Assembly (NCBI GenBank): GCA_007136375.1
Contig: SLHB01000121.1
Location: 1-22,176, forward strand
Direction of reading: 5' to 3'
Origin: Candidatus Hydrogenedentota bacterium
Lineage (GTDB): Bacteria; Hydrogenedentota; Hydrogenedentia; Hydrogenedentales; SLHB01
DNA: 22,176 nucleotides
Below, piece after piece: positions 1 through 7,303 of this stretch (positions are counted from its first letter, which is position 1; every line of letters starts with the position of its first letter). A program made the translations under genes and the position numbers. Under the pieces are notes generated by a model that had not been told where the DNA came from, did not search any database, and saw only the letters and a list, made by a program, of their open reading frames with translations.

Positions 1-3000
1 CGCATTCAGCCACGCGACCATCTGTTGGGCTTTTCCCTCAATGCCCAACTCCTGGATATCCAAGGTGGCGAAATGATCGCCGGCTTCGTCCATGGCGGCC
101 ATGCGTTGTTCCGCATCGCCGCCGTCACCGGAGCCGTTGTCATCGCCACCGTTCCCCGGCGCGCCGTTCCCGTCAGCACCATCATCGATGATCACCTCGA
201 TCCCCAGCACGACGTTGATCACGATTTGAATGTCTAGGGCGTCGACGCGTTCGTCCCCGTTCACGTCCGCGTTCGAGTAATCCAACGGCGCGATCGATAA
301 TCCCAACACAGCGTTGATTACAGTTTGGATGTCGATGGCGTTGACGGCGCCGTCTCCGTTTACATCGCCCAGCAACTTCGGGCCAAGCAGGCCGTAGGCG
401 GTCAAATGCTCGACCTCCACCACTGCCCGGTTAGCCGCGTCAAAGGCCACAAGCGGGGCGGCGTCCATCTGTATGGCGGCCGGATTGGGCAACAGCGGCA
501 AGAACCCCTCGTCGATGTTCGTAAGCATGCGGCCCACGGTGAGCGCGGATCGCGCTTGCGGGGCGACGTTGTGCGGGAAGTACAGCGTTATGGGGGCGTT
601 TGCCGTGGCTTGCAACTCCCGGTCTTGACTGTCTCCATCCAGTTCCACAAGTATGTGCGCGTCAACATATGGCGAGCGCGGCGTCTGACCTTCCGGAAAC
701 GTTACCGGCTCGCCAAAGAGGTGGTCGAGGCGCTCGGCCGAGCGGATAAGCACATAAGCGTTCGTCGCACTGGCCGGCAAGGCCTCCACGGGAATCTCGA
801 TCACCACCCCTTCGGGCGTTTCATACGTAAGCGGTTGCAACGCCCCTTGTTCCATGGGCATGAACCCCGCCGCCAGCGAAACGCCTTCGGGGGCGCCGGC
901 TATCGGCTGGAAGCCTTCGCCGCCGCCGGTTTCAAAGGGGTTGCTCGTGTAGCGGAAGGTTGCGGGAAACACGTGTTGCGCGTTGGAACCGGTATCCTCC
1001 ACGCGCACTTCGTATTCCCCAGGCGGCTGAGACGGAATCTGAACGGTGAGGGACCCCGGCGTCTCCTTGTTTCCGTTTATCCGCGGGGCTTCTACATCCC
1101 CAATAAAAACGACTGTGGAATCGCTCAAGCCCACCACTTCCAGTGTCAGTAGGCCGCCCCCCAGCGATAGGCCTACAGGCCGGTCAAGACGGGCAATGCC
1201 AAAATCAAGGTAGGTCGCCGTGATCTGGGCGGTATCCCCGGCGGTTATCGTGGCCTGTTGCGGAGGAGGCGTTAACCAACCCGGAATCTGGCTGAAGGCC
1301 ACGGTGTATTCGCCGCTCGCGAGCCCTGTGACGGTCTCGCCGGGATCCCGCCACACGTCATCGTTCAGGCGCCATTGCGCCCCATCGGACACCGCCCCGG
1401 CCGGCTCGATGTCAACCTGCACGCCGCCGGCGGCCGGCTCGAATGCGGCCGCGTGCTTGGTCACAAAGGCGTCGGAACTCTGTCCAAACGCGGTGCGTTC
1501 TTCGGTTCCCGGCCCTGGGTCAAAATCAACGGCGCCATAGAACGCGCCCGTGACGTGGAAACTCCCGGCATTATCCACGGCGATACTCCAACGAGCACGT
1601 CGCACCTGGCCAGTCCCGCCATCGTCACCCCAACTCATCACATGATTCGGCCCCTCGGGTCCTCCCATGGCGCCTGCCCAGACGAATTCGCCGTTGGCGT
1701 CCAGAATTTGCACGAAAATGTCTGAAGAGCAAGCGTCCTCACAGCCATAAGTTAACGCAGCGGTGTCAGAACCGGGATCGAAGTCCACTGTTCCCTGGAA
1801 CTCGCCCGTCGTGTAGACGTTGCCATCCGCGTCCACATCGATTCCGTAACCCCTGGAATCACGTCCATCACCGCCGATCCTAGCTCCCATGGCCCGCGCC
1901 CAGACAAAATTCCCGTCGGTATCCAGTTTCACAACGTAGAAACTGTCGTCAAGAAATACAAAAAAGTTCTCTTCCCTTCGCCCCGAATCCAGCACAAACA
2001 CGTCATCGCCGGGATCAAAATCCACCGTTCCCGTGAACAGTCCCGTGGCGAGAACACTCCCCTCGCTATCCACGGCGAGGTCCGCCGGCCAAATGGGCCT
2101 TTCGTCCGCCATGAGTTTTCCAGCCCAAGCAAAGGTTCCGTCCGCTTCCAGTTTTTGCAGAAAGACCGCCGGCCAATCCTCGCTCGTCAGTAGAAAGGTT
2201 CCTTCGCCGGGATCGAAATCGACAGTGCGGCGGAAATGGCCCGTGGTGTACACACTGCCCGAATCGTCGACGGCGATACCGGCCGCTTCGGTAGGCTGCT
2301 CGTTATTGCCCATGGCGTGCGCCCAAACGAAGTCGCCATTGGCGTCCAGTTTGAGTACAAAAACATGATCGCGGTCCCCGGTCACCAATTCGTGAACGCC
2401 ATCTCCAGGATCAAAATCCACCGTTCCCCGAAACTCACCAGTGGTAACGACGTTGCCTTCGCTATCCACGGCAATGGCGTTGGCGCGGTTGTACCCCTCG
2501 CCGCCCACGGCTCTTACCCATATCAGGCCGCCATCGGAATCCAGTTTCAGTACAAAGATATCCGTCGCTGTCGGGAGAGCGGCGCTAACCTCGACGGTGT
2601 CCGGCCCTGGATCAAAATCCACGGTTCCCCGGAATTCCCCCGCGATAAGCACATTGCCGTCGTCGTCGGCGGTGATTCCCCGGCCGGAGTCGGCGTATTC
2701 GCCGCCAAAAGTGCGCACCCACACTAACTCGCCATTCCTGTCGAGCTTGACTACGAATATATCTTCAAGCCCTTCGGAATCCCGTTGCGCCACGCCATCA
2801 CCCGGATCGAAATCCGCCGAGTCATAAAAACCGCCGGTGATGTACACGTTGCCGGCGTCATCCGAGGCCACGTCGTAGCCCTTGCAAATGCCCGCGCCGC
2901 CGAGTGTGCTAGCCCACGCCAGTTCGCCAACCTCGCCAGCGGCCAGGGCCGGCCACAGGCACAACAGAGTCAGCCACCCGACCGTCCAACGGGCACGTTG

Positions 3001-3063
3001 TGCGCGCGTTGCGAGCCGAGACTCCTGTACTGGCGTAGTGTATTTGTGTTTCTGAGATCGCAT
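1..3063 (-). CDS. Secreted SBBP beta-propeller-repeat protein with dockerin (3' end outside window)
   Basis: The minus frame is open from the ATG at 3063 to the left edge, giving 1021 codons with no stop. AGGAGGA (3073-3079) lies 9 nt upstream and selects this ATG over an out-of-frame one at 3068. Residues 1-42 form a long, Arg-rich signal peptide with hydrophobic core WLTLLCLWPALA. Residues about 45-535 carry seven repeats, each with a VDFDPG-type motif and GN(V/F)(Y/V)..TG and KLD..G.(F/L)VW strands, as in SBBP propeller proteins. Next come a PEGA-like domain (about 545-612), an IPT/TIG-like Ig domain (about 620-690) and a region of beta-type sequence. A type I dockerin pair follows (GDVNGDGAVNAID near 897, ADVNGDERVDALD near 928), then a Gly/Asp/Asn linker and the start of another segment (about 980 on). 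It is probably exported and surface-bound or secreted, with Ca2+ held by the dockerin loops. Its ligand is unknown. The product family is clear; the complete C-terminus is not seen. Confidence 0.9.
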   Translation of the reverse strand, partial: MRSQKHKYTTPVQESRLATRAQRARWTVGWLTLLCLWPALAAGEVGELAWASTLGGAGICKGYDVASDDAGNVYITGGFYDSADFDPGDGVAQRDSEGLEDIFVVKLDRNGELVWVRTFGGEYADSGRGITADDDGNVLIAGEFRGTVDFDPGPDTVEVSAALPTATDIFVLKLDSDGGLIWVRAVGGEGYNRANAIAVDSEGNVVTTGEFRGTVDFDPGDGVHELVTGDRDHVFVLKLDANGDFVWAHAMGNNEQPTEAAGIAVDDSGSVYTTGHFRRTVDFDPGEGTFLLTSEDWPAVFLQKLEADGTFAWAGKLMADERPIWPADLAVDSEGSVLATGLFTGTVDFDPGDDVFVLDSGRREENFFVFLDDSFYVVKLDTDGNFVWARAMGARIGGDGRDSRGYGIDVDADGNVYTTGEFQGTVDFDPGSDTAALTYGCEDACSSDIFVQILDANGEFVWAGAMGGPEGPNHVMSWGDDGGTGQVRRARWSIAVDNAGSFHVTGAFYGAVDFDPGPGTEERTAFGQSSDAFVTKHAAAFEPAAGGVQVDIEPAGAVSDGAQWRLNDDVWRDPGETVTGLASGEYTVAFSQIPGWLTPPPQQATITAGDTAQITATYLDFGIARLDRPVGLSLGGGLLTLEVVGLSDSTVVFIGDVEAPRINGNKETPGSLTVQIPSQPPGEYEVRVEDTGSNAQHVFPATFRYTSNPFETGGGEGFQPIAGAPEGVSLAAGFMPMEQGALQPLTYETPEGVVIEIPVEALPASATNAYVLIRSAERLDHLFGEPVTFPEGQTPRSPYVDAHILVELDGDSQDRELQATANAPITLYFPHNVAPQARSALTVGRMLTNIDEGFLPLLPNPAAIQMDAAPLVAFDAANRAVVEVEHLTAYGLLGPKLLGDVNGDGAVNAIDIQTVINAVLGLSIAPLDYSNADVNGDERVDALDIQIVINVVLGIEVIIDDGADGNGAPGNGGDDNGSGDGGDAEQRMAAMDEAGDHFATLDIQELGIEGKAQQMVAWLNA
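1500..2815 (-). repeat. Seven tandem coding repeats (SBBP units, about 66-88 codons each)
   Basis: The DNA encoding the (T/A)VDFDPG motif recurs near 2803, 2608, 2407, 2210, 2011, 1773 and 1517, a period of roughly 195-265 nt. On the plus strand it reads GGATCAAAATCCACCGTTCC with few changes. The copies are diverged but recognisable, so the array grew by internal duplication. The last two units (left side) are longer because of insertions in loops. Confidence 0.8.
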
Positions 3064-3327
3064 TTCATCAAGTCCTCCTAAAGCTCTGTTGGAAACAATA
3101 CAGGATAGACGCTTTATACAAAACCCGGTTGATAAAGCAGGGTGTCGTGGCCACGCCCTCCCACGCCATGCGCTGACAGCCGATGTCTCCAACTTCATCT
3201 GTGGATCCAGACAACCGTACCCACGCATTGGCGCAAGCTGTTTTGAACGAAGAACTTACTCGCTTGGGACGAGAAGTCGAAGGCTGAAGTTGAAAGGATC
3301 ATAAAGGCTATGCATTACTAGATCAAA

Positions 3328-3355
3328 TTGAATCTCAAGCGTTAGTTGATACAAT
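3328..3355 (+). promoter_or_regulatory. Candidate sigma70-type promoter
   Basis: TTGAAT (3328-3333) and TACAAT (3350-3355) are separated by 16 nt. This is a good match to the vegetative consensus, inside the AT-rich block. The next plus-strand gene begins about 370 nt downstream, so it would give a long leader or drive a non-coding transcript. AT-rich DNA produces such matches by chance. Confidence 0.3.
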
Positions 3356-3382
3356 AGAAAGACCGTACCGACAGGACGTAAT

Positions 3383-3505
3383 TTACTCGATTTGGCGTAC
3401 GTGGGTCGCCATCGCCTGCTCCTGACTCTTGCCGTAAGCGACCGCGCCGATCAAAGCAGGCGGGCCAGATCCCATCGCCTTTGCTTTTCGCGCGAGTTTA
3501 TTCAA
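3383..3505 (-). CDS. Possible 40-residue small protein (TTG start)
   Basis: A strong Shine-Dalgarno sequence (GGAGG, 3514-3518) lies 8 nt before a TTG at 3505. The frame runs to TAA at 3383 and encodes a short basic peptide beginning MNKLARKAKAMGSG and ending HVRQIE. I recognise no family. The frame is open further upstream (to about 3706), but that part is Pro/Arg/Ser-rich and unlikely to be protein. Only the ribosome site and composition support the short version, so this is tentative. Confidence 0.15.
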   Translation of the reverse strand: MNKLARKAKAMGSGPPALIGAVAYGKSQEQAMATHVRQIE

Positions 3506-3734
3506 TGCCCCTCCCTCCAAAAAGACCTGTGAACCCTTGATCAACACGCAACGAGTCCAGGCAGGCCCGTTCGCAGCGCTTGCGTTCGGGGGAATTGGGC
3601 GTGTATCATGGGGTGGGGTAGTGGAGGAGAGATTCGCTTGCCGCCGCCTGTGGAGGAGCGGAAATCCACGGGAACGGCGGGGTGTCGAGTTCTCAGCATA
3701 CCACAAACGCGTCTAACTGGTGTATATAGGGACT

Positions 3735-4973
3735 ATGTTTAAGACTGAGTCCATGGGGCTGAGCAACCGCACCCTCTTGTACTTGAGCGGCGCGGGCGTG
3801 GCCCTCCTCGTCTCCATCCTTCTTTCCGAGCTGCTTTTGCTCCCGCCCTCCTTGGAAACCGTGGGACGCATCCTGTACCGGACTGCGTTCTTCGTCATCT
3901 TGCCGTGGCGGCCGCTGGTGAGCATGTTCATCCCGCAGCAGGGCAACCACTGGCCCATCGAGCATTTCATCATCGTGTGCTTGGCGGCGCCGTACCTGTA
4001 CTGGCTCTTGTATCACACCTGTCGGCAGCTTTGGCTGCGGCACCGGCCCGCGGTCCGCGCGGCCTTTGAGTTGCCCCCCTACCCTTCCCACCGCAAGCAG
4101 CATGGCGCGGACATGAGCCGGCGCCAGTTTCTGCGGCGTTCGGCGGCGGGCTCGATGGGATTGGCGGCCTTTTCCGTAGGGGGTTACGCCTCCTTCGTGG
4201 CGCCGCAACGGTTGCGCGTGGAAGCGTACACGATCCCCATTCGCGGGCTCCCGCCGGAGTTGGACGGGTTCCGGCTCGTCCATGTTTCGGACACGCACTA
4301 CGGGCCCTACAACGCCTTGCCCTACCTCCGGAACAGCGCGGAGCAGGCCTCGGCGCTGGACGGGGACTTCATGATTTTGACGGGGGACTATGTCCACCAT
4401 ACGCCCCGGTCCGTGGAGCCGGGCATCGGGATGTTGACGGATTACAGGGCGCGCTTGGGCCAGGCGGCCGTGCTGGGCAACCATGATCATTGGGAGGGGA
4501 CCGAGGCCTGCCAAGAGATGTTCAAGGAGATTGGCACGCCCCTCTTGGACAACGCCCGCATGTTCTTGACCCCGGACGGGTTAACGGATACGCCGGTTCC
4601 CGGAAAGTCCATCTGCCTCGCGGGCGTGGGCGATCTGTGGGATGACGAGGTGTCGCTGGACAAGGCTCTTGACGGCGTGGACCCGGAGATGCCGCGCATC
4701 CTGCTGTCCCACAACCCTGACGTGGCCGAGGAGATGGACAGCGCCCATCGGGTGGACCTCATGCTGAGCGGCCACACGCACGGCGGCCAGATCAGCATCC
4801 CCGGCTGGGGTCCGCCGTTGGTGCCGAGCCGCTATGGGCTGAAGTACGCGGGCGGCCTTTGCGCCGGCCCCCACTGCCCCGTCATCGTATCGCGGGGCGT
4901 TGGCGTGGCCTTCATGCCCTTCCGCCTGGGCGTTCCGCCAGAGCTGGGTGTGGTCACGCTGAAGCGGGCTTAA
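3735..4973 (+). CDS. Membrane-anchored calcineurin-like metallophosphoesterase (YkuE-type)
   Basis: The protein has 412 residues from ATG 3735; a GTG at 3720 and an ATG at 3753 are alternatives, and no strong ribosome site decides. Two hydrophobic helices (about 13-37 and 76-95) precede a twin-arginine motif SRRQFLRR (128-135) and a second hydrophobic stretch, LAAFSVGGYASFVA. The phosphoesterase domain (about 178-405) has all the metal-binding blocks: SDTHYGP (D186, H188), GDYVHH (217-222), GNHDHW (248-253), SHNPD (near 326) and GHTHGG (346-351). Relatives cleave phosphodiesters or phosphomonoesters, often of lipid-linked substrates such as UDP-diacylglucosamine, using two metal ions; the substrate here is not known. 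The internal Tat motif behind two helices is odd: a start at ATG 4113 would give a conventional Tat-type YkuE, but it has no ribosome site. The gene converges on the next one with a 13-nt gap. Confidence 0.88.
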   Translation: MFKTESMGLSNRTLLYLSGAGVALLVSILLSELLLLPPSLETVGRILYRTAFFVILPWRPLVSMFIPQQGNHWPIEHFIIVCLAAPYLYWLLYHTCRQLWLRHRPAVRAAFELPPYPSHRKQHGADMSRRQFLRRSAAGSMGLAAFSVGGYASFVAPQRLRVEAYTIPIRGLPPELDGFRLVHVSDTHYGPYNALPYLRNSAEQASALDGDFMILTGDYVHHTPRSVEPGIGMLTDYRARLGQAAVLGNHDHWEGTEACQEMFKEIGTPLLDNARMFLTPDGLTDTPVPGKSICLAGVGDLWDDEVSLDKALDGVDPEMPRILLSHNPDVAEEMDSAHRVDLMLSGHTHGGQISIPGWGPPLVPSRYGLKYAGGLCAGPHCPVIVSRGVGVAFMPFRLGVPPELGVVTLKRA

Positions 4974-4986
4974 GGAGCGGCGCCCG

Positions 4987-5787
4987 TCACTCTACGCCGT
5001 AGCTCTCCCGCATGATGCGGCCTTGAATCCATATGGCCCAGCGCCGGGGGAACACGCGCATCATCACCGTTGCGAAAAGGGCGATGAGCGGCCCCGTGGA
5101 CGGCCTGCGGCCGAGGGCGCGCAGGGTTTGCCGCACGATACGCTCCGGCGGCGCGGCCACGGCCATGATGCGGCGTTGACGGCTGTCGTCGACCCCGGCC
5201 ACCGTGAAAAACTCCGTCGCCACCGGTCCTGGACAGACGCTGACCACGTCGACCCCTGTGCCCCGCAGCTCGCCCCACAACGCTTCCCCGAGGCTCAAGT
5301 CAAAGGCCTTGGTCGCCGCGTACAAGGCCCCGTAGGGCCCTGGCGTGAAGCCCAGCACGCTCGACACCATGATGACGGCGCCTTGCCCGCGTTCGAGCAT
5401 CGCGGGCAGGCAGGCCCGGGCCAACAAGGCCGGCGCGAGGCAATTGAGCCGGACCATCGCGGCAAGACGATCGGGTTCGCCATTCCAGAACAGCCCTGTC
5501 TTTCCGAAGCCCGCATTGTTGACGAGCACGCCCACGGGGACCTCTTGGATTTGCGCGATGAATCCGCCCAGGGCTTCTTCGTCCGATAGATCCACGACGG
5601 CATAGCGGACCTCCACATCGTGGGCCTTCTGGATCGCTTCCTGCAACGCTTGCAGCCGGTCTTCGCGGCGGGCCGCGAGGAAGCAGTTGTAGCCTTCTTC
5701 CGCCAGGGCCCAGGCGAAGGCTTCGCCGAGGCCCGCGGAGGCTCCCGTGATGATCGCCCACCCTCCATAGTCCCGAAGCTTGCCCAT
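4987..5787 (-). CDS. Short-chain dehydrogenase/reductase (SDR), classical type
   Basis: The protein has 266 residues. ATG 5787 was chosen because AAAGGAGG lies 7 nt upstream; the frame stays open to 5889 but without such a site. The Rossmann fold begins at once: TGASAGLG (14-21) binds the dinucleotide, D66 sits in the VVDLSD loop, and NNAG is at 90-93. The catalytic Ser143, Tyr156 and Lys160 lie in SSVLG...YAATK, followed by the PG motif at 186-187. Basic AARRE after the second strand suggests NADP(H) rather than NAD(H). The family reduces ketones or oxidises alcohols; closest in style to the DltE/YdfG-like group (COG0300). The C-terminus is basic and hydrophobic (LIALFATVMMRVFPRRWAIW), possibly membrane-associated. 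The substrate cannot be read from sequence. It is divergent from the exbB-like gene, with about 240 nt between the starts. Confidence 0.9.
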   Translation of the reverse strand: MGKLRDYGGWAIITGASAGLGEAFAWALAEEGYNCFLAARREDRLQALQEAIQKAHDVEVRYAVVDLSDEEALGGFIAQIQEVPVGVLVNNAGFGKTGLFWNGEPDRLAAMVRLNCLAPALLARACLPAMLERGQGAVIMVSSVLGFTPGPYGALYAATKAFDLSLGEALWGELRGTGVDVVSVCPGPVATEFFTVAGVDDSRQRRIMAVAAPPERIVRQTLRALGRRPSTGPLIALFATVMMRVFPRRWAIWIQGRIMRESYGVE

Positions 5788-6026
5788 GCGTCCGGCCTCC
5801 TTTCCGCGGAGTTCGATTACGTTTCGCTGTGGAACGGCGTCCCGAGGACAAGGCCGCGTGTGATGGAACCTTTGCCCGGGGACAGGCATAATACCTTGCG
5901 GCGCTTGACCTTACGCCTGGAGCGGCGCGCGGTTGGACCGGCCCCGCGCCTCCTCCCATTCAGGCGCCCCAGCGTACCCGCATACTATCTCTAAGTCCAC
6001 CGCGCACGGAAGGAGTCTTGCTTGCC

Positions 6027-6860
6027 ATGCCGGTTCCCAAACTCGCCCATGCCCGTTTCCCCGTCTCCCGGCGTTCCGTACTTCCCGTCCACGCGGCGGC
6101 GTTCGCCGGCGGGGTAATCGCCGCCGCCGCCGCGGGCGCCCAAACGATGACCGACAACTTGCTGACCCTATTCCACGAGATCCTCGCGGCCATCGCGGGA
6201 TTCCTCGACCGGCCCTTGGGCCCGCCAGACGCTGATCATCTCACCCTGTGGGCCATGATCCAAAACGGCGGCGTCATCCTGTGGATCATCATCGCCTTGA
6301 GCGTCTTCGCCTTCATGCTGGCGCTCTACTTTTTCCTGACCATCACGCCCCGGCGGGAAGCGCCCCGGCGCGTCTACGCCGCGACGAAGAACCACATCCT
6401 CGCCGGAAACTACAGCCGGGCGTATCAAATGTGCGAAGGGCGGGACGACCTCCTCTCCCGAGTAGTGCGCGCGGGCCTGAAGATGAGCGGCCGGGACCGC
6501 CACCTGATCCAGGACGCGATGGAGAGCGAAGGCGAGCGGGGGGCGAACGCCTTGTGGCATAGGATTTCCTATCTGAACAACATCGGCGTCATCGCGCCGC
6601 TTCTGGGACTGTTGGGCACGGTCTGGGGCATGATTCAAGCCTTCGGCGCCATCGCTCTGGACGACAGCCAGGTCCGTGGCTTGACCATGGCGTACAGCGT
6701 CTCCCAGGCCATGATCACGACGGCCGCCGGTCTCGTCCTGGCGATTCCCGCCATGGCCGTCTATTTCTACTTGCGGGGCCGCGTGATGAACATTGTATCC
6801 GCCGTTGAGTCGCAAGCGGCGGAGTTCATCGAACTGTTGTCGGAGAGTGACAACACATGA
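6027..6860 (+). CDS. exbB: ExbB/TolQ-like proton channel subunit
   Basis: The protein has 277 residues from ATG 6027, with GGAAGGAG 12 nt before; a TTG at 6018 is too close to that site. The N-terminus carries a signal-like segment, SRRSVLP (14-20) and then an Ala/Gly-rich hydrophobic run ending AAAGAQT, which resembles a Tat signal and is an extension over short ExbB proteins. The MotA/TolQ/ExbB core follows: a first membrane helix (VILWIIIALSVFAFMLALYF), a cytoplasmic loop, and the conserved helix pair with APLLGLLGTVWGMIQAF and the TTAAGLVLAIPAMAVYFYL segment. ExbB pentamers with an ExbD dimer use the proton gradient to move a TonB-like protein. The gene opens a four-gene cluster and overlaps exbD by 4 nt (ATGA). 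A weak -10-like TACTAT lies near 5983-5988. Confidence 0.93.
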   Translation: MPVPKLAHARFPVSRRSVLPVHAAAFAGGVIAAAAAGAQTMTDNLLTLFHEILAAIAGFLDRPLGPPDADHLTLWAMIQNGGVILWIIIALSVFAFMLALYFFLTITPRREAPRRVYAATKNHILAGNYSRAYQMCEGRDDLLSRVVRAGLKMSGRDRHLIQDAMESEGERGANALWHRISYLNNIGVIAPLLGLLGTVWGMIQAFGAIALDDSQVRGLTMAYSVSQAMITTAAGLVLAIPAMAVYFYLRGRVMNIVSAVESQAAEFIELLSESDNT

Positions 6861-7303
6861 AGTTCACGAAACAGGATCAGCATAAGGACGGCGACACCGT
6901 TCCCCTGGCTCCTCTGATTGACATCGTCTTTCTCACTCTCGTGTTCTTCATGGCCACGGCGGTGTTCGGCGCCTTGGAGACGGAAATCGACGTTGACTTG
7001 CCCACGGCGGACACCGCCCAGGAGGCCATGCGCACGCAGGGCGAGATTTACATCAATTTGCGGCGGGACGGCACGGTTGTCCTGAACAACCGTGAGATGA
7101 CTATGGACGAGTTGCAAGAAACCTTGTACCAGATCGCGGAGTATTTCCCGGGCGGATCCGTGGTTATCCGGGGCGACCAGGAGGCCATGCTGGGCCACGC
7201 CATCGCCATCCTGGACCGTTGCCGACGGGCGGACATCCAGGATGTGTCCTTCGCCGCAATGCCGCCGTCCGATCCTGGGGAGCCCGCCGAGGCGGCGCTA
7301 TGA
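6857..7303 (+). CDS. exbD: ExbD/TolR-like stator subunit
   Basis: The protein has 148 residues. The start overlaps the end of exbB (ATGA), and the end overlaps the next gene in the same way, so the three are translationally coupled. A short cytoplasmic tail precedes one membrane helix with the family signature PLIDIVFLTLVFFMATAVF (19-37), in which Asp22 is the protonatable residue needed for proton flow. The periplasmic part (about 45-135) contains EIYINLRRDGTVVLNN and VVIRGDQEAMLGHAIAILD, the usual ExbD/TolR fold. A short Pro/Glu/Ala tail ends the protein. Together with ExbB it should form the motor for the TonB-like protein encoded two genes downstream. Confidence 0.93.
   Translation: MKFTKQDQHKDGDTVPLAPLIDIVFLTLVFFMATAVFGALETEIDVDLPTADTAQEAMRTQGEIYINLRRDGTVVLNNREMTMDELQETLYQIAEYFPGGSVVIRGDQEAMLGHAIAILDRCRRADIQDVSFAAMPPSDPGEPAEAAL

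Larger units (their letters stand above)
3064..3734. other. Intergenic stretch with AT-rich core and possible degraded coding sequence
   Basis: No convincing gene is present. The core is far more AT-rich than its surroundings: 18 G/C in the 60 bases 3301-3360. On the plus strand one frame reads protein-like from ATG 3183 (MSPTSSVDPDNRTHALAQAV and on) to TGA 3285-3287. The same frame continues protein-like (YALLDQIESQALVDTIERPY) to a stop near 3414, interrupted only by two close stops at 3285 and 3291. This could be a decayed, transferred gene or chance. The right part (about 3400-3730) returns to normal GC and holds the upstream region of the metallophosphoesterase gene. Confidence 0.35.

Noticed and set aside
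325..1152. Long open frame on the plus strand opposite the dockerin protein
   Set aside because: It lies antisense to a continuous 1021-codon frame with signal peptide, repeats and dockerin. Its own translation is Arg/Gly/His-rich with no recognisable motif.
3089..3304. 71-codon plus-strand frame upstream of the dockerin protein
   Set aside because: It overlaps the ribosome site region of the minus-strand gene, has no ribosome site of its own and has no protein-like pattern. A different frame here looks more coding-like and is reported separately.
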